Assembly: GCA_032718565.1 (NCBI GenBank) | Contig: JAVGVS010000719.1 | Location: 1-64,000, forward strand | Direction: 5' to 3' | DNA: 64,000 nt | Origin: Distichodus sexfasciatus | Lineage: Eukaryota; Chordata; Actinopteri; Characiformes; Distichodontidae | In this document: piece by piece, positions 54,785-64,000 of the stretch | Layout: every line of letters begins with the position of its first letter | Numbering within the stretch: position 1 is the stretch's first letter | The notes under the pieces: model-generated | The model's database searches: none | What the model was told of the DNA's origin: nothing | Seen by the model: the letters and a program-made list of their open reading frames with translations, nothing else | Made by a program: the position numbers and the translations under genes

Positions 54785-55480
54785 GCAGAGATGGGAAGTA
54801 ATGAAGTACAAATACTCTGTTATTTGTGTGCCAACTTTAAACTTTTACTACACACATTTTTAGCATGAATATCTGTACTTTCTGCTCCTTACATTTTCAA
54901 ATCAGGCTCATCACTCTTGTTTCGTTCTATTGAAATGACGTTTATTAGGCCATTTTGCCATGCGTTTTACCTATCCTGTATCAATAATGCACACCATCCA
55001 GACAACTTGGCTGATTGGCTGTTGCTTAAAAACACAGTAAACACGCACAGAAAAGACAATCCCATTGGTGTATTCGTCTTTGCACATGACGAAGAACACA
55101 ATAAAGTGTGTGTGAGAGAGAGAGAGAGCGAAACTAAAAACAGGCGGCAACTCGGTGGGAGTTCAGTTTATTTATCTAGCGCTCTTTACAGCACTATAAT
55201 ATTTGTTGTATGATGTGTTTAGGATAGAGGCAATCATCATGTATAATGATGGTAATGACCAATGGAGCTTAATGTATTCATGTGGCGTTATTATTCTCTG
55301 CTTGCACTCTACATAACGCTTGGACATGGCCTCTGGTCATCTTTGCCCTAAAATGGTGGTTTTGTCCTTCGCAAGGGTACTTAGAGCCCGTACTTTTCAC
55401 TTTAACTTGAGTAAAGAAGCCGAGTCAATACTTTTACTAGAGTCTTTTTAAACACATTTATGTATACTTTTACTGTGAAG
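54785..55480. mobile_element. Probable non-autonomous DNA transposon (AGTACAAATACT ends)
   Basis: The left end CAGAGATGGGAAGTAATGAA, GTACAAATACTCTGTTA and right-side phrases TCAATACTTTTACTAGAGTC, ACTTGAGTAAAG are the termini of a very common fish element. Inverted pairing is only partial here. Related words (ATCTGTACTTTCTACTTG) occur at 24.9-25.1 kb. Confidence 0.5.
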
Positions 55481-55549
55481 AATGCATGTACTTTTGCCAT
55501 TGTTATTTATGAAAGCTATTAATATAGTTACAATTACATCAGATTCTAG

Positions 55550-55797
55550 TGAAAGATTATTTGTCATTGTGAACACACCACAGCACAGCACACAGTGCAC
55601 CACAACAAATATGACTGCATTTAACCCATCCGTGAAGGAGCAGTGGGCAGCTAACAAGTGCCCGGGGAGCCGTACTTGAGGACGGTACTTTGCTCATGAG
55701 TACCTCAGTGGTAACTTTACCGGCCCTGGATTCGAACCTGCAACCTTCTGATCACGGGGCGAACACCCTACCGTTACGCCACCAACTGCGTAATAAT
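55550..55797 (-). mobile_element. tRNA-derived SINE, family A, copy 12 (well preserved)
   Basis: Reverse orientation. Tail complement ATTTGTCATTGTGAACACAC, body, then GATTCGAACCTGCAACCTTC, GATCACGGGGCGAACACCC and TACCGTTACGCCACCAACTG at the tRNA-like end. Confidence 0.92.
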
Positions 55798-57725
55798 TAA
55801 CCTGCATTAATATACTGTCACCGATGTAGTGGTACAGAATTAATGGAGTATGAGGAAACAGTAACAGGAGGCCAAACTAAACACAAAATCATACACCATG
55901 CGGGAACATTGGAATGTAATAGTATTTCACACAACGCTAATGTGGAGCGTACCATTTCTTAACCTCTTCAGTGTTGCTAAAAGCAGCCAAATTGTTCAGT
56001 CATTTTGATCGAGTGACTTGTTTGTTTATGTCTGTTATGGTACAGCTTGACATGCTTTAGTAAATGTAAGAGGCCATCAAAAGTCTGGTCCACTGATTAA
56101 AAAGACGTTATTTGTTCTCTGAAGACAAAGACATATATTTGAATATGATATACAGTATATATGTGTGTGTGTGATGTGTCACTGTATATCTTTTTGACAT
56201 TTCTAATAACCAGTGTTCATTTTGGTGAAAATATGCTGGAAAAGACATTTATGTTTTGACCGTTTGACAATATGTATGTGACCCGATCTGCCGTAATGAG
56301 TCGGAAGTCGGCGTTCTATTTATTTAGATACGGGCCGATTATGTTGAAAAACATCACAAAAATATCGTACATATACATATACATATACAAATACATATAT
56401 ATTTGTTGGGACAAGTCAACCTCTTAATAAAATATACTTGTTATATATTGTCCTATTCAATATGGAGGAAACTATTGGCTTTTCATTCCTGTTCTGTTGC
56501 CCAATATGTCTATATTTGCACCGTGCTGTTAATGTTAAGATTAGACTGAATGGAATTTTAACTAAAAATAATGACGAAAAGTAAGCATAACTACTTGTTG
56601 ACTAAATCTTTAAACATCATAAATGACTAAAAGGTGACTAATACTAAAACTAATAAGCATTTTCTCATAAAAACTAAGATTATGACTAAATCCAAAGTAG
56701 ATGCCAAAATTGTCAGAACTAATAATATGTCTCTTATTGCATTTTATGCCAGAATCTAATTACAAGCATTCCTTCATTTATTGATTCAGTAAAAGTGTTA
56801 ATTCCTATTGTTAAGGTTTACCCTGTTCCCCTTGTTATGGCCTTGAATACGGTGAAGATCACTGACCAAAAAGGTGTGAACACTCAGTCTTGTCCTTTCT
56901 AGTCTGTCTGACTCTCCTGACCGCACACGGACAGTGACACACTCTTCTGATGTGCTCTTTAGTGTGGCGTAGTGTCATTACGTGGTTTCAAGCGTAGCTG
57001 CTGTGCCTGATTGGTGTTGCGACCCTTTGTAGAGAACTACAGTGAGTCTGATCATCTGAGCGTTGCGCCGCTCCAGTGTAGAGAGCCGCACCGGGTATGG
57101 GGGCTGCTTTTGCCCCTGCCGTGTCTGACATGCCGAATGCCGAGTGCCGTGTAGCGAGCCGTGATCTGATTGTGAGAACTGAGTTGTTCTGCTGTCTGAT
57201 TGTCTGAGCGCACGCGCTTTCCCCTCGCGTCTGATTGAACTCTGTCTCCTTCTGTTAGTGCTGACTCAAAGCAGATGGGCTCAATCTTATTAAAGCTGTT
57301 TTGGCCTGAACTTCGCAATCCCACTTCCTCTGACACCACTTCCAGAAAGCGTGAGTGAGTCTGCACAGGAACTCACTCTTTCTCCCTCCTTAGTATATAT
57401 TCTGCTTTCATTTTTCTGTTTCTCTTTCATTTGGGACTGTTTTCAGTAGTTGAATGCCGTGTGGCTGATAAATAATCAAAATCAGAATCAGAATTATATT
57501 TATTGTTTATGTTTCAGTATGTCGTCACATAGAAGGAAACCTCTGGTTGGTGGTAAGACATTAAAATTAAGATTGTTCTCTTAACAAGAAAAACTAAGAT
57601 TAGTCAGATTTTTGAGGCTTTATGATGTCATTTTTGTATCGGAGGTCAAGCCCTAATAAAGATAAGAATCCCTTTAAATAAAAGTACCAGGCTTCTCTCT
57701 TTTGGTGCACATATGTGCATATGTC
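55798..57725. other. Non-coding; unique GC-richer block at 56,900-57,370
   Basis: A (GT)n/(TA)n stretch lies at 56,140-56,175 and (ACATAT)n at 56,369-56,400. The 56,900-57,370 block has elevated CpG (GAGCGTTGCGCCGCTCC, GCGCACGCGC) but no CpG island of usual size and no exon I can defend. Confidence 0.35.
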
Positions 57726-57840
57726 TTGTGGTAGCATAACGGTTAGGGAGTTGGCCACGTGATCAGAGGGTTGTTGTGGTGCACTGTGTGCTGTGCTGTG
57801 CTGTGTTCACAATGAGAAATCATTCACTCACTTAAAGGTC
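57726..57840 (+). mobile_element. tRNA-derived SINE, family A, copy 13 (large internal deletion)
   Basis: The head GTGGTAGCATAACGGTTAGG, ATCAGAGGG jumps straight to TTGTGGTGCACTGTGTGCTG and the tail. The middle 150 bp are absent. Confidence 0.75.
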
Positions 57841-58470
57841 TCTTATTATGAAAAATTCACTTTTTCTGGACATCCATTTGGGTCTGTACTGCCTCTACAC
57901 ACACTGTACGTTTGATTTAAAAATGGTCAATTGTGTTATTATTAATTTACTAATGAAACCATGTACTTAAACGAGGCGTTTAGATTTCTCCCCTAACTCT
58001 ACATCACAGTAGGGGCCATTTGAATAACTCCACCCTCCTATCTGAGAACCTCTGCCCACCAGTTAGAACCGCTAGCGCTTCTTCTACCGGCCATGTCGAT
58101 AATTTGTTACTTATGCTACAACTGTGTGTTTTGATCTTTGTGAAATACTTCCATTAACTCCTATGATTACTGTCCTTAATCTCAATAGCAAAATGCAAAT
58201 CTTACAAATAAAACCTGGACTAAGAAATGTTTAATGTTTCTTTATCTGGACAGATGCTCATAAACAGTATAATCTGGCAAATTTCAAGTTTGTATATCTT
58301 TTAGGGAACAATCGGGTCCTCACAAATACCTATGAACCTGCCTAGCATCACACATACACACATATGAGAGAGCGAGAAAGAGAATTTGACCGCAGCCATA
58401 GTCTCAGTGTGGGTGCCTTCTTCTCCAGAAAAGCCTTCAGCTGTGTGGTCTGCGCCAGCTCTTCCATAAC
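57841..58470. other. Non-coding, nothing recognised
   Basis: TTATTATGAAAAATTCACTT near 57,845 resembles words in other fish repeats, but no ends were found. Confidence 0.3.
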
Positions 58471-58477
58471 TCTCCTG

Positions 58478-58512
58478 TGTGTGTGTGTGTGTGTGTGTGT
58501 GTCTGTGTGTGT
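58478..58512. repeat. (GT)n microsatellite
   Basis: About 16 GT units with one interruption. Confidence 0.92.
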
Positions 58513-58849
58513 CACTGTGCTGGCTCCTGTCTCAGCAGTGACTCATTGACTCAAATCCAGCTCTAAATGGATGCTTTCATAATTATAAAAACCATATACA
58601 GCCCTTCATAACCTGGCTGCAAACCAATTTCCTTCTCAAAAAGCGGAAGTGTATCATCGAGAAAGTTTAGTCACTGAAGTGTGTAGTGTTTTCTGGTAGT
58701 ACAAGTATGTGCCTCCATTGTGTGTGCATGTGTATGGGTGTGTATGTGTTTGGTGAGTGGCTGCACATTCATGTGGTGTCCATAATTCATAATAATACAG
58801 TCTTCAGTGATACAATGCTATGTGTCTAGTAAGTGATGACAGATGTGTG

Positions 58850-59110
58850 TGTGTTGTAGCGTAGAGTCCCCACAATGACAGAAAAGACTATTTTTTGAGG
58901 ACATTTCTGAATGTGTGGACCGGTCCTTATAAAGACTTTTATACAAGGCTTCTGGGTTTTATTTTAAAGCTTGAATACATCAAAAGACATACTTTTGTTT
59001 GCTAAGATTAGGATAAGTTGTAGGTGTAATATAGTTTAGATAAAATAATTCTGGGAGACCTCACAAAGATAGCAAGACCTGATTATGTGTACGCGTGTGT
59101 ATGAGTGTAT
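58850..59110. repeat. GTCCCC-type fish repeat, copy
   Basis: GAGTCCCCACAATGACAGAA, GAGGACATTTCTGAATGTG, GCTAAGATTAGGATAAGTTG and GACCTCACAAAGATAGCAAG, ending in GT-rich DNA, as at 17.8-18.2 kb. Confidence 0.65.
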
Positions 59111-59968
59111 GTTTTGGCCAGTAGCTTACTACTGAAACCCCATTAACAGTATCCCTCCCAAATCCATCTCCTTCTCCTCCTTATTTAACGTGCTTTTCTG
59201 ACATGTCACAAAACCCACATTTGCACCAGTAAGAAAGTAAGTTGGCTTGGCTTGGCGCTACCACGCGAGGTCTGCACTGAAATGGGCGCCATAGGCTAGA
59301 CACGGCCGCGTGGAGGCTCAGTGTAGCTTAGCTAGTCTCCCACTGGCTAATGAGAAGGGGAAATGACTGCGGTTATACCTCAGAAAGAGGCAGAGAGAAA
59401 GAGAGAGAGAGAGTGCCGGAGTGTTTCTTGCCGTCTTCGTTCTCTGCTGCCTTGTAAAATGTGGCGAAGAAAAATTTCCATCTCTCAGCAAAAACTCTTC
59501 CCTCACTTAGCTGCCGACACGTTATTACTCTTTCCCTCCTCTCACTCTTCCTGATGATTAGCAAAAACTGAGCAGCCGAGACTTTCTCTCCTTCCCCCTT
59601 TCTCTCTCTCACATGCGCACACACCTTTTCCGTCACTCCTGACTCGTCTTTTCCACACAAAGCCTCTCGAAAAAGAAGCTGAAAAACAGCTTCATCCAGC
59701 AGTCTGCCTTGTACTTCCATCTTAAGCTGGTTCATAAAGACCCATTCGAGCCATGCGACCATTGTAACGTGACTTCAGGCTGCTTTTTAATGCCAAACTA
59801 ATCAGGCAACCCAATTCTAAAATCTTGACCACCTTGACCAACGTCAGAGTAGCAATGATCTGAAAATGATCATCATGAACCATTATAAAACTAGTGGACA
59901 AGTACTGGTTTGTACTTGGATTAACTGTTTGAAATTTACTGGGCTCCAAAAATGTGTTAAATGAATAG
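59111..59968. other. Unique GC-richer block, GA-rich core
   Basis: 59,230-59,720 contains GGCGCCATAGGC, CACGGCCGCGTGG and a GA run (59,386-59,415). An open minus-strand frame here has no family resemblance. A possible regulatory region or unrecognised first exon; nothing decisive. Confidence 0.3.
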
Positions 59969-59969
59969 G

Positions 59970-60200
59970 CAGTTGATAGCGTAACAGTTAGGGTGTTCAC
60001 CCCATGATCTGAAGGTCGCCGGTTTGAATCCTAGGACTTGTAAAGGCATCACTGAGGTGCACATGAGCAAGGTACTGTCCCCAAGCACTGTTCTCCAGGT
60101 GCTGCCCTTGACCACTGCTCCTTCATGGATGCGTCAAATGCAGAGGTCATATTTCATTGTTGTGCACTGTGTGCTGTGCTGTGGTGTGTTCACAATGAAC
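59970..60200 (+). mobile_element. tRNA-derived SINE, family A, copy 14
   Basis: Head GGCAGTTGATAGCGTAACAG, B box CGCCGGTTTGAATCC, body and tail through GTGGTGTGTTCACAATGA. Confidence 0.9.
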
Positions 60201-60220
60201 ACACCACAGCACAACAGCAC
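60171..60220. repeat. Hairpin at the SINE tail
   Basis: The SINE end (GTGCTGTGGTGTGTTCA) is followed after a 3-base loop by its own inverted copy TGAACACACCACAGCAC, then AACAGCACC. Confidence 0.9.
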
Positions 60221-61260
60221 CACAGCACAACACATGAATTTGTTGTACATGAATATGTTCATATAAAATTGATTAATACAGTGCTTAGAGCTCTTTTTTA
60301 CAGAAAAATGTGGATCATAGGCCAAAAACTGTATTAATAATAAAGTACATCTCAGTACAGTATGTAGTTCCTTAACTTCTTGTTCTTGCTCTGGGGTAAA
60401 ATAGTCCCCAAAGATCAATTTTTGGCTGTCATGGCTGCTCACTTTCACCATTTTTATAAGACACTTCAATAAAAAGCATGATGGTAGAAAGCTGGTTTAA
60501 GCTAAAATATTAAGCTACTAAGACCCATTGAAAGTATTATCATTTTGACATATATTTAAGCTGGTTTTAGCCCCCATCCAATAGGCAACCTAATCTTGAG
60601 TCTAATTTAATTGAATGACCAACTTAACGAGTAATGAACTGTATCACTCTTACAAAGGAAGGGAGAAAATAGAGGCTATTAATAGAGAATTGTTTTTGAC
60701 ATTTCCCATTATCTAGAAAAAAGCAAACCCACTTCATCAGGAGAATACAGACCTGCTCATGTGCCACAGCAAAGATGCATAGGTTTTCATGCCCATGGGG
60801 CACAAAGCCATTTGCTAGTTAAACAATGTGTGCACAAGACTGGAAAATGAATCCTGTGCCAGCAACAAACTAGTGAAAACCATTGTATCACGCTTTTTTA
60901 TGTTGCATTGCACTTGGTGTAAGACAGAACTTTAGAAATCTCTCTTTTTCTCTCTAGCTGTCATGGTGGTCTGTGTTGCGTGTAAAGTTAGTGAAGGAAG
61001 AGTTCGACGCACAGCTGCCTATGAGGACCAACTAACCGCCGGGCAGAACGTTACAGGATGTGAGCAGAGCCGAGAACATGGCGAGCCAGATTTAGAGCTG
61101 TGGAGCTAATGAGAGCTGAGCAAAATGAGCTACAGCGTCCAGTTCACACACTTCAGTCCTTTGGCTCATTAATTTAAAAAAACCCACCCCAGTAGTCCTT
61201 AACCAGATGAGGTACGACTGTGTGTTTGTGTGTGCACACGTGTGTGTAGATCTGCTTGTA
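60221..61260. other. Non-coding, nothing recognised
   Basis: 60,950-61,130 is more complex and less AT-rich (GAACGTTACAGGATG, GAGCCGAGAACATGGCGAGC). No splice-consistent exon was found. Confidence 0.3.
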
Positions 61261-61261
61261 T

Positions 61262-61345
61262 TTCGTGCTTGGTAAGGACACTGGGGGGACATTTTGCTGG
61301 TCCCTATAGGCTAGATATGAGTGAGTTTATATACATGACAAAGAT

Positions 61346-61405
<60 letters not shown>
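61262..61405. repeat. GTCCCC-type fish repeat fragment plus (TG)n(AG)n
   Basis: GGTAAGGACACTGGGGGGAC, GCTGGTCCCTATAGG and ACAAAGATAGTG lead straight into (TG)n then (AG)n at 61,347-61,402, the same junction as at 18.1 kb. Confidence 0.7.
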
Positions 61406-61407
<2 letters not shown>

Positions 61408-62264
61408 CAAGACTTTGTGTCTGAGCTTATGAAATGTGTTTGCCTCATTTGAACACACAGCCTACAGAATTTCTCTTAAAAGAGCAATGGCAAAGCAGCA
61501 TGGGTCCACATGATTCCTTTAAGGGGCAAGCAAATGAGGAGGAAGAAAGTGTGTGTGTGTGTGTGTGCATGATATTCATGACTCCTCACAAACAGTCAGA
61601 ACTCTCTCACTTCAAAGACTCTTACTGGATGAGAGGACTCAGTATTCCTCTGGTCTGTTGGCAGCGGGCACACTTGCACATGCACACACACATAGAAAAC
61701 CCAAACATATCCACCGTCCTGCAGTGGAAAAGACGTCATTAAAACAGACTTTCCTTTAAATGCCGGCAGTTTCTTGTTACATAATGACAGCTTTTGAATG
61801 TGTGTGTGGAACCCTAAAGTTAAAACTGTATTTCTGTGATTAAGTTGTGCAGAGCTTATAAAACAGAAGCTCTGCTGAGATCTGAATAAATCTGTAAGAC
61901 TCAGTATCACCACCACCACGGTCTCAGGGCGGTAATTAAAGAGAAAGTACCTCTCTCCCTCTCACTCTGTGTGTGTAGCTGATTTTGTGATTGCGACTTC
62001 GCCTGAGAGAGAGCTTTTATTCCACATGTGGCCTGTTGGGCTGCTACAGTGTGTGTGTGTGTGTGTGTGTAGAAGTGGCGGTATGTGTACGCGTGCCAGT
62101 CTGTATGTCTCTTACTTAGCCAGGACGCCATCAGGAAAAAAGCAATGAGACACTGAACAGACTTGGACCGAGCTACAAAAAAAGGCAAAATGAAAGAGTG
62201 TTATAAGTGCGTTTTGGGATACAGCACATCTGGCTGTGTTCACTTTGTTCCTGAGCTTCCGTGT
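61406..62264. other. Non-coding with GT runs
   Basis: GT runs at 61,549-61,567 and 62,049-62,070. No gene is recognised. Confidence 0.35.
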
Positions 62265-62907
62265 AGCTATGGACTTCACTGTGGACTACTGTATAACTGT
62301 AACTAATTGTTTATATAATTGCTTGGTTTAAAGCATAACTGTGTAAGCAGCTTTTTTACAGGCTACAGCGTGATTGTATAATTGTATATGTAACTGTGCA
62401 CGGGTTACAACATTACTGTGTATAACTAAATGCATACCTGTGTATGGGCTGCAGAATAACTGTATATGTACAGGCATATGGACAACACTATAACTCTGTA
62501 TGCAAATGTGTGTAGGCTACAGCATCATTTTTTTCAGGGCTCAGCGTAATGTATATAATTGTATATAACTGTGTGGCCCAAAATAAAACTGTGTATAGAC
62601 TTGTGTATAGACTACAGTACAGCTATGTATGGGCCACCATACAACTGTATGTAACTGTGTTTAGACTCCAGTAGGGGTTTTCAACTGGTTCTGTTCTAGG
62701 GACCACCATTCAGACTAAGCAGTGGTCTGCGGCCCACTGTGTGTCCGTGCGTGGGGAGAGAGATTTTTTCTAGTATTTTTAGAGGTTTGCATTAAATTCA
62801 TTATTCATAAAGATGCCTTTATCATTTGGAAATGTCATCTAGCATCTAGACTACAGCATAGCAGTACATAATTGTGTATGTATAATAGTCTATAGGCTGC
62901 TGTACAC

Positions 62908-62980
<73 letters not shown>

Positions 62981-63315
62981 TGCATATATATTTGTAACTG
63001 CGTATAAGCTAAGCATAGCTGTATATAACTGTGTATGCATGTGTTTTGGGTACATTATATATGTGTTTTTAACTTTGCATATAACTCTATAAGAGCTACA
63101 GTATAACATAACTGTGGATTGGCCTTGGTATAGCTGTATATAACTGTGCTATAGTGCAATTGTGTTTATAGCTGTGTATATAATGTGTGGCTTACAATAA
63201 AAATGTGTATAAAGCTGTATGGACTGCAACATAAATGTATATTTAACTGTGCATGGGCTACATCATAAGTGTATCCAACTATGCATGATCTATGCAGCAT
63301 AACCGTGTACAACAG
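62265..63315. repeat. Degenerate minisatellite: TATAACTGTGTATAGGCTACAG motif array
   Basis: Dozens of variants of TATAACTGTGTAT and GGCTACAG / GGGCTGCAG recur with spacing of about 25-60 bp across roughly 1 kb. They are interrupted by unrelated sequence at about 62,655-62,850 and by a (TA)n run. Confidence 0.8.
62908..62974. repeat. (TA)n microsatellite
   Basis: About 33 TA units with one short slip (TATAATATAT), inside the degenerate minisatellite. Confidence 0.95.
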
Positions 63316-64000
63316 TGTCCCTGTAAGTTTGTATTTGTTTGGATTGTGTCATTGTGGGGACTGTTAGAAATTTTTTGTTTTGCACTCATACACCAAAAAA
63401 TGCAACATATTTTTGATCATCCACAGAAAGTCCTTCAGCCATTCTTAAAGGGTTTTGTTGACATTCCTTCAAGCGTGAATTTTTCAAAGAATCTCGAACC
63501 GCTAATCGAACAGGTTCCAACATTTATCACACTTTCCTCTTATCATCATACCACCATCAGTTCAGGTTAGCCACAACCTTTGTGCCCTGATCATAATTTA
63601 AACTCCCTGCCTGTATATAAACATAGTGTTCTTTTCCTTCCTACTGGTTTACATGCAAGTGATTAGACACTTAGAGTGTATATGCATTTAGCAACACAAC
63701 TGGTCACCCAGCAGTGCAGAGATTAGGAAAAAGTCGCTCGTTTTCCCTCTTGCTCACAAAGTGGTAGCTGTGGGCAATATTTGTGGTGCACATAAAACTG
63801 CAGGAAACTTAAGTCTCTGTTTTTATGCATGTCATTAAGAACAGGACGCTGTCGGGATTACGTGCTGCCGGGTCGCTTTGAGGTCAAGGACGATAAAAAC
63901 TGTGAAAAGAGGGAGTTGAGGAGGATAAATTGTGAATACGCCAGGCATAAAGAGAGAAAAGAGCTGGCGCGCGACTAGCTGGACACAGTGAGGCAGTGGG
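63316..64000. other. Non-coding at window end
   Basis: A short GTCCCC-type word (GTCATTGTGGGGACTG) lies at 63,348-63,363. No exon I can support runs off the edge. Confidence 0.35.

Noticed and set aside
57052..57366. 104-codon minus-strand frame as tnfaip8l3 exon 1
   Set aside because: No match to the expected short N-terminal sequence and no donor giving the required xGA split codon that I could defend.
63841..63978. Possible exon at the window edge (frame beginning CRDYVLPGRFEVKDD)
   Set aside because: Only about 42 codons, no supported acceptor, no recognised family.

Overview
This is a stretch of vertebrate nuclear DNA, almost certainly from a ray-finned (teleost) fish. It is AT-rich and intron-rich. 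It carries two spliced vertebrate genes and is dense in Tc1/mariner and hAT-type DNA transposons, tRNA-derived SINEs and long (GT)n, (GA)n and (TA)n microsatellites typical of teleost genomes. Nothing bacterial, viral or CRISPR-like is visible. The species cannot be named from the sequence alone.

Layout. (1) 0.9-17.3 kb, plus strand: ten exons (exons 2-11 by the human plan) of acadl, the mitochondrial long-chain acyl-CoA dehydrogenase. All splice phases join into one open frame from 888 to the TGA at 17182-17184. Exon 1, with the mitochondrial leader, lies upstream of the window or was not recognised. The introns are full of transposons: two adjacent Tc1/mariner elements in intron 3 (3537-4985 and 4992-6539), a TIR element with a SINE nested inside it in intron 4, hAT-type MITEs in introns 7 and 8, and SINEs. 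(2) 17.3-23.9 kb: a repeat-rich intergenic region. (3) 23,877-24,439, minus strand: the large terminal coding exon of a TNFAIP8-family gene, best matching tnfaip8l3 (TIPE3), tail-to-tail with acadl. Its short first coding exon was not found. (4) 24.4-64 kb: no convincing coding exon. This is either a very long first intron plus upstream region of tnfaip8l3, or intergenic DNA. It holds SINEs, a mariner-type element with clear terminal repeats (34,789-36,102), hAT remnants, LINE 3' ends, minisatellites and some unique moderately GC-rich blocks that could be regulatory.

The two genes do not form a pathway. LCAD acts in mitochondrial fatty-acid beta-oxidation, and TIPE3 is a cytosolic phosphoinositide transfer protein. 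The most useful observations are these: the intron-3 acceptor of acadl is squeezed into a 52-bp UG-repeat tract just downstream of a transposon, ahead of an exon that can be skipped in frame; one Tc1-type transposase has DD37E rather than DD34E spacing and only two nonsense codons; two TA-targeting transposons sit 6 bp apart; and one tRNA-derived SINE family is present in about 14 copies in 64 kb. I found no clear evidence of a wholly new biological system.
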